From positions 143,282,731 to 143,346,730 of the forward strand of contig NC_081180.1 in NCBI RefSeq assembly GCF_029867415.1: 64,000 bases of DNA, given 5' to 3'. The position numbers and the translations under genes were made by a program. Source of the stretch: Vicia villosa. Its lineage: Eukaryota; Streptophyta; Magnoliopsida; Fabales; Fabaceae. Each line of letters begins with the position of its first letter. Positions within the stretch are counted from its first letter, which is position 1. The notes under the pieces were generated by a model, which was not told the DNA's origin, made no database searches, and saw only the letters and a list, made by a program, of their open reading frames with translations. Positions 55,023 through 64,000 of the stretch are shown here, one piece after another.

Positions 55023-56653
55023 ACGTACGTCATCGGCAGTCATAACGAGCCGGCGGCCAACCATCCAAAATACAGTGCTATCTCATCAAAGGGAACTGTC
55101 TCTCGGTGCTCAGTATAGCAGTCATAACGTACGTCCTCGGCAGCCATGCGATCAAGTCTGCGCCTATAAGGATCTGGCACCTGGTTCCCTCTACGGGGGC
55201 TGAATCTACTGACACGCGGCATGAGCTCAGTGTAGGTCGGCACCTCTCCCCAGCCAATAATGTTTGGGAAGTGTTGTAGTATCCAAGCCTAGAAAAAAAC
55301 ACGGTTATTTTAATTTACTATCACAAATATATAATAAGTGAAAGAGGATAAGATTGTTACTACTAAAAGGGTACAACTGCATGCCACCGCCATTGCCTTC
55401 CACAGGCATCCCTCTCCTAGTTTGTAGTAATTGTACGCCAGTACAGCTGCTCTCCAGTTGTACTCATAGATACGTGTTGTATCTGATAAGTACGTTAGGT
55501 AGATGACGTCTGTGTACGACGAGCTCATGTCCACAAAGAGCTGATCAGTGCCTACAAAATATAGGAAGTAACATCTCAGCGCCCGCTTTCTGTGTATATC
55601 CGCCTCTACCTCGTCGATAGCAGCCTGATGTGCCGCAAGAAGCTCTGCATCATATAACCTCTACAAGGTGTGAAACCTCATGTGCACCCCGCGGGTCCTC
55701 TCCACCTCCTCAAGTGTGTCATCCGGATCGCACCCCAGCTCAACAATTAACATCTCCATCTCTTCCTCCTTCGTCAACCTACCGTGACCAATGAGGGTAC
55801 CCCTGATAGGTAAATGTAGGAGGCATGTCACATCATCAAGAGTGATGGTAATCTTACCGTGAGGAAGATGAAATAATGAAGTCTCCGGATGTCATCTCTC
55901 TGCAAATGCCATCAGCATCCCATTATGTATTGTCGTGTAGCCCACCTGACAGAGGTCCCTCAGGCCAGAAGATGCTAGTACATCCTGGAACCACGGCTCG
56001 TTAGTCTGCTCAAGACCCACAATCTTCCGGTCATGGTTGTAGAACCTCTGCGAATCCCTATTCTGATTTTTTTTTTTAAATAAACACGATTATTAATAAG
56101 CAAATTCAGAAACTAAAGAAAAAAAAGTAATTAACATAGAAAATTTACCTCTCCATCCCATATACGCCTGGTTGCATGATCGTCATACCCTATCAAAAGG
56201 GATGCGTCTATAGGACCCCCCCGGGTACCAGATAAGATTTGGCACCGACTCATCCTCGTGTCCTTCTGGAAGTGGCACAGCAGATCCTGCATCACCCGTC
56301 ACTGGAACAAACACAAGAGTAGAAGTAGAAGAAGGGCCACGACGATGTCTGCGGGGGTGGCATCTGTGAGGAACCCTCAGCATCATCTCGGGGGCTCCGT
56401 GGTGTAGTATTAGACGGGGAAGGCCTCTCAACTGGGATAGAATGAGAAAGCCCGGCTGGAGCAGTGTATCAACTAGAACAGGCATAGAGAGCCCCTCAAC
56501 TAGAACAGATGTAGAAGGCTCCGCTGGAGCGGGTGTATCAGGTGGAAGGGAAGCTCCAGTAGTGACCTGAGATACTACACGCGTCCGTTCACGCCGCACG
56601 GATGCGTGTTGTGCAGTCCTCCCATGTATATCCCTATCCAGACCGTGAGTCAT
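55023..56653 (-). pseudogene. Plant mobile domain (PMD) gene, decayed
   Basis: Starts at ATG 56651-56653 (MTHGLDRDIHG), then a Pro/Ser-rich N-terminal part with a frameshift in a C run near 56220, then GPIDASLLIGYDDHA and WDGE at a splice donor (GTAAAT). The second exon (about 56063-55373) is the PMD core: LASSGLRDLCQVGY, GKITITLDDVTCLLHLPIRG, ELGCDPDDTLEE, LLAAHQAAIDEVEAD, DVIYLTYLSDTTRIYEYNWR and AAVLAYNYYKLG. After an intron with acceptor TTCTAG (about 55290) it ends with WILQHFPNIIGWGEV and DPYRRRLDRMAAEDVRYDCY. Two in-frame stops (near 55660 and 55895) kill it. PMD (aminotransferase-like, PF10536) proteins occur in transposons and in a few host silencing proteins. Confidence 0.78.
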
Positions 56654-56748
56654 AATGTATGCATTGTGATAACATTTACTTAGCTACTTTGTATCCATAC
56701 ATGAACAATAATTTATAAATAAACAAGAAAATGAAAAAAAATACTTTA

Positions 56749-56858
56749 TTCGTAGATGTATCTACAGAAGCATATTAGTTTCAAAATTTATAATGCTTCC
56801 GTAGATGCATCTACGGAAGACCCTAACGTTCATCTCTTTTGTAAGGGCATCTACGGAA
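56749..56858. repeat. Palindromes on the right side of the PMD element
   Basis: CCGTAGATGCATCTACGG (56799-56816, perfect) plus weaker copies at 56749 and a half-site at 56847. With those at 54787-54892 they bracket the PMD gene. Confidence 0.8.
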
Positions 56859-57275
56859 GGCACTGAAACTCGGAAACGCAACAATGACGTAACTCCACTG
56901 TTCAATCAACCAAAACTCCACTTTTTTGTTTGATCGTCTGTAATAAACCTCAAACAGCACCTACATTGTCTCTAAACAATATCTCTAAACTTATCCAATC
57001 ATTTCTACACCTAAATATCAAATTCTAATTCGATTTCAAAAATACTCTAAAATAACTCAAAAATTCAAAAACTTACCGATTAAAATATAGATTTGAACTT
57101 GATAGAGATTTGAAGTTGGTGTTGACAATGTAGCCGAACTAGGTGATGGAATAAGGTACGACACAACAAGGGGGGTTGGATTGTGTCCCTTTTAAAATTT
57201 ATCTAAGTATTTAAAAAGGTTGCCTTTGATAAGAAGAAAATGATTAGTAATTACTTTAGAGGTTTAAATAATTAG
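56859..57275. other. Spacer
   Basis: AT-rich; nothing recognised and no clear terminal inverted repeat for the PMD element. Confidence 0.3.
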
Positions 57276-58270
57276 TGTTAATGTGTGTGATAAAATATAG
57301 TTGTGAATAATACAAGAAAAAGACAGTAAAGAAAGAACACAAGAAAACTTATTCTGGTTCACCAACTTGGTTAGTCCAGTCTCCACACCCTGTGAGATTA
57401 TCCTTTATTGAAACTTCTTACAATAAATTTTTCTTCTATGTATTCTTAGCCTCACCAGGCTTACACTTCTGAATGGTATAACTTACAGACAGCTTACAAA
57501 ATGATTGGTTTGTATATCTATGATATACTTTGTGATCTTATTTTTTAATGGATCCTTAAATACTCTCCTTATGGCAGTGAGTATTTCTAATAGATATTGT
57601 GTATGATAACTCCAGTATTTGTTTAGTTCACTATATGGTAGTGAGAGTTAAAGAGAATATAGAGTGTATGGAAACTATGTGATTGAGAGCTTTGGCTTTC
57701 TTTGTAAGCTTGTATGAATTTTCGGTGGTTGAGAATATAGCAAGAGACTTGTATTTATAGAGCAAGGCAAGTGTGAAGGAAGTGCCGAGAGTTACTTTGA
57801 GTAGTGTTGGCAGCTTTGTCTTTGTAGGACTTGGTCTTGGTTCAGAATACTGCTGACATGCTGTAAATTCTGACATTTGACTATTTCAACAAAGACTTAT
57901 TCTTGGCAAAGTAAATCTGGAGAGTAACTCTGGGACGAGTAACTCTGGGACCGTAATTCTGGAGAGTAACTCTTGGGCCATAATTCTGGAGAGTAACTCT
58001 GGGGCCATAATTCTAGAGAGTAACTCTGTGATGCAAAATCTTAAGGAGTAATTCTGGGACCATAATTCTGAGAGTTACGTATTGAACTTCTGAGAATCCA
58101 CATGTTCTTAAAGCTTTGTTCTTTGTTAGTACAGTCTTGAATCATCATTTTAACTCTTTGTTTGATAAAGGCCATGAATTGTTTAGATGATAAATTGATG
58201 AAATCACTTTGGAGTTTCTTAGATAAAATAGTTTGTAATATTCAAAACATTAACAGAATATGTTTCAACA
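57276..58270 (-). repeat. 3' LTR of SIRE-like copia element
   Basis: On the minus strand it starts TGTTGAAACATATTCTG right after a polypurine tract and probably ends ACACACATTAACA (57276). It contains a TATA-like box (minus strand CTATAAATAC, about 57750-57760) and a tandem repeat at 57914-58075. About 1 kb, usual for SIRE/Maximus-type copia LTRs. The left end is less certain. Confidence 0.65.
57914..58075. repeat. Degenerate 27-bp tandem repeats in the LTR
   Basis: About six units of the form GGAGAGTAACTCTGGGGCCATAATTCT with variable length, upstream of the LTR TATA box on the minus strand, so probably part of its promoter/enhancer region. Confidence 0.75.
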
Positions 58271-58290
58271 TTCTCCCCCTTTTTGAATGG
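58271..58290 (-). promoter_or_regulatory. Polypurine tract of SIRE-like element
   Basis: Minus strand TTCAAAAAGGGGGAGAA, the long G-run PPT typical of SIRE/Maximus copia elements; further AGGGGGAG tracts lie at 58336 and 58372. Confidence 0.75.
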
Positions 58291-58678
58291 TGACAAACTT
58301 TTTATTTTAGTTTCTTTGAGTAAGGACTTTGAAACTCCCCCTGAAAAGATGCATACTTTGAAAGGGCAAATGCTCCCCCTCAATGTAAGTTAATATATAG
58401 TAAATGAATTTAAAAGCATTTGAACAACATATTAATTAGATAGCAGTAATTGATTAATGTTTGAGGATCAATACATCAAATGATTAACATCAATATTTTG
58501 GTGCACAAACAAAAAGATCCTAGTGGACTACTGCTAGATATAATAAAAAGTCCTAGTGGACTACTGATAGATATAGTATAAAGTAAACTAAACAAAGCTT
58601 TGGACAAAGCTTGTTCTCCCCCTTTTGTCAAACATACAAAAAGAAAGGGGGTCCCAAAAAAAAGAGAGGACGAAAAGA

Positions 58679-60545
58679 CTAAGGAACAGATGGTTCATCA
58701 TCAGATGTTGCCTCAGAAGATAACGGCAAAATAGGAAACTGAATCTGAGAGGGATCCAGAGCAGGCAATCCAGGAACCCGAGGGCACGCATGTTCAGTTA
58801 TGTAGTTAACCCAGAATTTTTGATAAGCCATGCCTTGCTTATGTAGAGCAGCAATTGACCTGAGAGTAATGTCTTGATGAGGGTTAATCGGATCAGAGGA
58901 GGTTGTAGGTCTAGGATAGGTAGGAGGACGATTTCCAATATTGGGAAAATTGTTAAAGAATGAGGATGTGAGGGATACAATGGGCTCCTGAGGAAGAGTA
59001 TTGGAATTATGAGTGGTGTTTCTTGGGGGTGATGAGTCATACCTTGGAGCAAGAAGTGTTTAAACATTGAAAGAGTTGTCATCTTCTTCCTTTGGGGAGG
59101 AAAAAATTGGAGAGTTTGCTTGGAAGGCATAAGGATCAGATTGTGGAACAGAAGGCATAGAAAATGTTTCTGTAACACCAGTTTGTTCAGGTAGTTAAAT
59201 GGAGTTTTTGAAGAAGGCTTCTATCTTAGAAGTAAGATCATCAGAGTCTGTGTGATTAATGGAAGTGAGTTGAATTCTTGGAGGAGAAGGTTCGTTATAG
59301 GATTTTGGAGAATTCAATGGTGAGGTGGTAGTGACAGGATTTATTGTCATAGAAGGTGAAGTGTAGGTGGCAACATGGGGGATAATTGAAGTGTTTTGAT
59401 TTGAAGGAGGTGGAGTGAATAATTCAGCTTCAAGCATGGATATGAGAGAGGACAACTGAGCATTCGGGTTTGGATTGGAAGCAGGAGTATATGGAGATAA
59501 TGGTGAGTGGTGCTGGTGAGAGTGATCAGCAGGAGGACTTGAAAGACAGTTTTCAAATGCAAATATGTTTACCATGTAAGTGTTAGAGGTCTCCAGAGTT
59601 GAAAGATTTTCAACATTTGAGAGAGTTTCAGTTTGAAGAGAAACAGGAGCATGAGAGATGACAACAGTTTGTGGTGAGGATTCCACAAGGATTGGTGAGG
59701 TAGAAGTTAGGTCAATGCACTGTGTGGTTTCAGGAGATGGTTTAGCTATTTCCTTTGAGTTTGGAGATATAGATTTAGAGTTATGAGGAGAAACTGGTGA
59801 TGACTTTTGTGGAGATTCTAGGGCAGCAGTATTTGGAAGAGCCACAAATAGTGGAATAGGACTATTTGTTGTTAGGCTATTTGGAGAGTTAGAGGAATCG
59901 ATACCTGTTGTTAATGGTTGAGTTGAAGCATATTTCTTAACAAGGCGTCTGCGTTTTGACTTGGTTTCAGGTTTAGGTGATGGTGCACGCTTGAGAGAAG
60001 GAATTTTCATGCGCTTTAGCTTGGAAGCATCCAGTATTTTGTTGATTTCGAAAGAGTCTTCATCATCCAGAGGAACATTAAAGTGCTTGAAGATTTTGGT
60101 AAAAAGCATACCATACGGGGCGCTTCTTGCTCGAAGACCTGTGTGTTTGATATAGTTGAGCACCAAATACCCGATATTGAGAGGGATTTTGTTTGAGAAG
60201 TGATAGATAACAAGTAGGTCTTTATCTGTTACCCGTTCCATGCGGCCTTTTCTTGGAAGAATAGTGTGAATACAGAAGTTATGAATTATGTGGCTGAGGG
60301 ATTCAAGGTTGGCAGACACAAATCTTTCAGTTTGATGTTTGGTGATGGAAAGTCTGTAGGATTCAATATCCAAGTCATAGGATGAGGGCCATTCATCATT
60401 GAAGAGATGAAGCCCATTGTTTGGGACATGCAGAATGTCACAAAGAAGCTCTAGGGTTAGGGTTATTTGAAGACCCTTAACAGATGAGATTAGCTGTGTA
60501 TCACTGTTGGATGTTTCAATAGCGGCTGTGGACCTCCGATTTTTT
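58679..60545 (-). pseudogene. env-like / plant transposon protein ORF of SIRE-like element
   Basis: Minus-strand frame from about 60545 (RRSTAAIETSNSDTQLISSV) through ITLTLELLCDILHVPNNG, IIHNFCIHTILPRKG, VTDKDLLVIYHFSNK, LVLNYIKHTGL and PYGMLFTKIFKHFNVPLDDE: the conserved domain of the putative plant transposon protein family, found in the extra ORF of SIRE-type copia and some gypsy elements. A basic KSKRRRLVKKY stretch and a long Ser/Pro/Thr-rich part follow. Stops at about 59193 and 59060 interrupt the same frame, which continues to a stop at 58679 (SSEATSDDEPSVP). The function of this ORF in retroelements is unknown. The 5' part is cut off by the LTR inserted at 60573. Confidence 0.68.
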
Positions 60546-60572
60546 TTTTAATACCGGGCCATACCTCTGATC

Positions 60573-63500
60573 TGTAGAGATACGTGAACTGACTCTTTTT
60601 TGTCGCTTAATGCTTTCGCATTTTTTTTGAAAATATCACAGAGTCGCCACCGACCTTTTATTTTATCCAATTAAGGAAAGGTTTATAAAAGAAACAGAAA
60701 AAGACCTTTGAGAAATTCTGGGTAAGGGGGTAGGTTATACAAAGGGAAGGTGTTAGCACCCTTTGTATCCATGGTTATCCATGGGCTCTTAAGTTTGCTT
60801 AGCTCACTTGTTTTTCGATCACTTTTCAATTGCTCTGAAATTGCTCATATGTGGTTTCAAATACCTTTGTAATTTGAATTTTTGTAATGATCCGTGTGTG
60901 GATGTATACAAAATGCTTGTTTATCTTTCGAAAGATGTTTTTGAAAAGAACGTTAACTTTGTAATAATCCGTGTTTGGATGTATACAAAGTATTGTCTTT
61001 TGGAAAGTTTTGAAAAAACAACAGTGCATGAGAATTTTGTTTGTTTTGATTTGAGCAAGCAAACTAGGAGGTCTACCCTGAGTTGTAAGGTCTTTATCCT
61101 ATTTCCTTTAAAAATCTATCCTTTCACCGGATATAAAAGCAAGGTTCGATTTTGTACTCAAAACAGTGGAATTTTGACTTTGATTTTGAAAGATTGTGAA
61201 AAAGGATTACCTGAAGAGGTGCAAATGTGATTGTGATTGGATTCAGATATTTATCTTTGAAGTTAGTGATCTAACGGTTCAATTTTATCTTTGACATACA
61301 CGCAGTTTATATATATGCGGGAAATTAAAATGCGGAAATGTAAAGTGCGGAAAGTAAATCTACGCTATTACATCGATTGTGCAGGAAATGTAAACTAGCC
61401 TATTTACATGAATTTGACATCCTATACATTTATCTAGGAATTTAAATTGCAAGAAAAATAAAAGGCATGTTTTTGGATTTTTTTATGATTTATTTTAATT
61501 ATAATTAATGCATAATTAATTAAATTAAAATGAAGAAAAAAGATGAAAATAGATTTAAACCTAGAAATAAGTTCAAAAATATGTACAAAAATATTTGTCA
61601 ATTAATTTTAAAACAAAACTAATTTTTTTGGGTTTTTTGAAATTGATTTAAGTTAATTAAAACATAATTATGCAAATAATTATACAAATAATTAAAACTT
61701 AAAAAGAAAATTATTCAAAATATGTACAAAATTAGTTTATAATATATAAACAATATTTAATATAAAGAACAATTTTTTTTATGATTTTTTGATTGGTTAG
61801 AATAATTAAAAAGCAAATATATAAATATATACTAATTAATTATGTAAAATATTGAAATTTTGAAGAAAGATAAAATATTTTTATTTCATAAAATAGTATA
61901 TTATTTTAGAAGTCTAAAAATATTTTTTGTGTATTTTTTGGATTTTTAAAACTATTTTTAATTAATTTAACAAAGAAATTAAAATAAAATAGAAAATAAA
62001 ATAGAAAATAAAAAGGATACCGATCCTGTGTGGTAATTTGTGAGGGAGCATGGTGTGGTGAGAGATCTGGCACGTTGGATCTGATTGGAAGTGAATCAGA
62101 GGGCTCAGATTTTGAGGAGCATGACAAAAGCATAGACAGCGTAACACAGGATCCAAGAATTTGAATAAAAGCTGGCGCGCGCATTCTGGCCAACCAGAGC
62201 CTGCCACGCCTTCATCTTCTTCCTCTCTCCGTTGCTATAGGCTCTGCAACTGTAGGTAAAACCTTTAGTGACGGTTTTCGTCCGTAGCTACAAGACCTGC
62301 ACATGTCAAAATTTCATACAAGCAATATAAATTACTTAGGAGACCATGGTTAAGCTTAAAATCGTCCCCTGAGTTCAAATATGTCATTGGTTTCTCCTAA
62401 TTTTGCCTAAATCAGAGGATCCCAAATTTTAGCTTAAGAACCCTAAAATGGTATCTTCGTGTGTAAGCATCTAAAACTCAATTAAAGCTCCAGAAATGAT
62501 CTACACACCACACCAAGTGCAAATATATGTCTACATCGTGTTAGATATGCTTAGGTTATGAGACACGAGTCAGTTTTAGTTTGGATGAATCGAGACCTGT
62601 AGCGTTCGATTCAAGGAGTTTCAGAGCTTGCAAATGATCTGGATATGTTCAGTGAAGCTCAAGGAACGTGTTTGGGTGTTTAGTTTGAATGGAAAGTGAC
62701 TTAAATTTGGAATTCGAATTTCAAAATTCTTTGAATATTTTGAGAGATTACAAGTGTGTTACAAGCAAGAGTTTTGCTCTCTATCTCTGTCTCTATTTGT
62801 TACTGAAGTGCTATAGCCTATTTATAAGCATTAGAGTGCTTAGAAACTAAGCCAAAAGCATTGATGAGTTTTTTTGGAATCTTGACTTTTTCAACATTGG
62901 TAGCTTTGTCTTTAAGCCACCATGGCTTGATTTTCTTCTTCTCCTCTGCTGTACTTTGCTTTGGGACAGAGTTGAATGAGTCTTGCTTGGAATACAAGCT
63001 ATTCTTTATCCATTTCATTTTCTTTTTAATTTTAATCTTAAAATAAGATAAAATTATGCCAAAAATAGATAAAAAATGATGTGGGCTTAGTCTTGGTCGT
63101 GGGAGGCCCATATCATCATGGAAATGATGTTTGAATGCTGAAAACTTGGCCCCATTTGGAAAAAATGCAATTTTGAACAATGTTGGTTTCATGCATTTTC
63201 CAAAATTTAGCCAACTTTAACAAGGTGTAAATCCCTCAATTTTTGTCATATGAAGGAGATCTTGCACTTTTTGGAAACCTCAAAGAGTCCTCTAACCAAT
63301 GCCTTTGGTCTCATGTCAAAATGATTTTTGAAGCTCCTTGTGTGTCCTTTTGAAAAAAGTGTCTTTTTGTTGACTTTGAAAATGACCTGTAATGTCTTTG
63401 ATCATATTTTTCAAATGGTGAATCCAATGACCATGGGATCAATGGCATTTGAAAGATAATTGAATTTCCTTCAAAACAAGCTTTGGTTTGAATTTTTTGG

Positions 63501-64000
63501 ATGAAGGATGAGAGAGTTATGATCAGTCAAAGTTGAGTTGACTTTTCAGGCAAAAACCCTAATTTTGAATCTTAGGGTTTTGTTGATTTTTGATCTTTCC
63601 TTGATGAATTATGATCATCCAATGATCAAATGATGAATCTTTTGACAAAATATGGACTTTGACAAAAAAATTCATTTTTGACTGTCTGTTGACTTTTTTG
63701 GTCAAACGGGTCGTCTGTTGACTGTTTGAGCTGCTGACGGTGCGTCTGAGTGAATTGAAGTTTGAAAATTTGTATGATGGTACTTTGAGATATATGGATG
63801 TGTATGAAATCCATTTGAGCTCTCAAAAACTTGTTTCCCCTGTAAAAACAAGAAAAACCCTGATTAGGGACTGTTTGTGTAGGAGACAGTTAAGCGTACC
63901 TGATTTTTGTGCAGTGTTGAGTCTCTGCTAATCATGTGATATTCAGAAGACTTCTTGAACAAAAATCTTGGAATTTTGAATTGTGAAAGATTGATTTGAT
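60573..64000 (-). repeat. Ogre-like LTR (family B), running off the window
   Basis: On the minus strand it ends at 60573 (GAGTCAGTTCACGTATCTCT then ACA), with GGTCGGTGGCGACTC upstream, as in the Ogre LTR ends. 62467-64000 duplicates 45318-46850. Joining both partial copies implies a full length of about 4.6 kb. No PBS lies after the 60573 end, so this is probably the outer 3' edge of an insertion into the env-like gene. Open frames within it (e.g. 62818-63192) fall in LTR sequence. Confidence 0.8.
60737..60784. repeat. Twin conserved hairpins in LTR family B
   Basis: ATACAAAGGG (60737-60746) pairs with CCCTTTGTAT (60759-60768), followed by CCATGG-TTAT-CCATGG (60769-60784): the mirror of the pair at 5553-5601, with one swapped base pair in the stem. 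Confidence 0.75.

Noticed and set aside
48062..60573. Treating the two family B LTRs as the ends of one 18-kb element
   Set aside because: The inner edge at 48062 has no polypurine tract and the edge at 60573 has no primer-binding site, and the interval contains a host PPR gene. They are separate insertions.

Overview
This is nuclear DNA from a flowering plant, most likely a large-genome legume of the pea/vetch/lentil/medick group. The signs are several very long LTRs that begin TGTCATACCCCAAAATTTG, a primer-binding site of the type used by Ogre (Tat lineage, Ty3/gypsy) elements, a high AT content with many microsatellites, and almost no ordinary genes. Only one clearly intact host gene is present: a 13-repeat pentatricopeptide protein (52825-54543, minus strand). 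Two 100-N assembly gaps lie at 8568-8667 and 45218-45317. The assignment to species level is inference.

Layout, left to right. 1-1821: AT-rich DNA with a broken fragment of a 3-hydroxyisobutyrate-dehydrogenase-like gene. 1822-8567: an Ogre-type element (5' LTR 3.9 kb, PBS, decayed gag) cut by the first gap. 8.7-12.3 kb: LINE remnants (zf-RVT and RNase H parts, minus strand) and a 716-bp hAT-type element. 12.3-14.8 kb: an old copia-like LTR with a long CT/AT microsatellite. 14810-15877 and 31147-32230: two inverted copies of one hAT-type element, each with a perfect 8-bp target duplication. Between them lies a three-level nest: a Ty1/copia pol (16.2-16.9 kb, resuming at 29.7 kb) broken by a 1.37-kb hAT-like element (16888-29695), which is itself broken by an 11.4-kb, very young, non-autonomous Ogre derivative (17286-28723) with equal-length 3287-bp LTRs.

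30.1-33.4 kb holds two Mutator-type MITEs. 33625-38856 is a complete but decayed Ty1/copia element. 39633-43214 is a MULE with a 9-bp target duplication, a FAR1/MULE transposase that has lost its middle, a SWIM/OTU-like tail, a small PB1-like ORF and 13 copies of a 20-bp palindrome. 43.6-45.2 kb has a hAT-like relic and a Ty3/gypsy gag on the minus strand. 45318-48062 and 60573-64000 are two nearly identical pieces of another Ogre-like LTR family, minus strand.

48.7-51.5 kb carries fragments of four unrelated genes in one orientation: an RPA-like OB-fold exon, CCT8 (group II chaperonin), Cpn60 (group I chaperonin) and an RDR3/4/5-type RNA-dependent RNA polymerase. This looks like DNA-level gene capture. 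The PPR gene follows, then a decayed plant-mobile-domain gene flanked by palindromes related to those of the MULE, then a SIRE-like copia tail with an env-like ORF that is interrupted by the last Ogre-like LTR.

The genes do not form one pathway; the window is a record of transposon nesting. The most notable signals beyond ordinary annotation are an array of nine 45-bp units in the Ogre 3' region whose hairpin stems covary from unit to unit, two conserved hairpins in the end of all Ogre-type LTRs with a compensatory base-pair change between families, and the shared palindromes of the MULE and the mobile-domain element.
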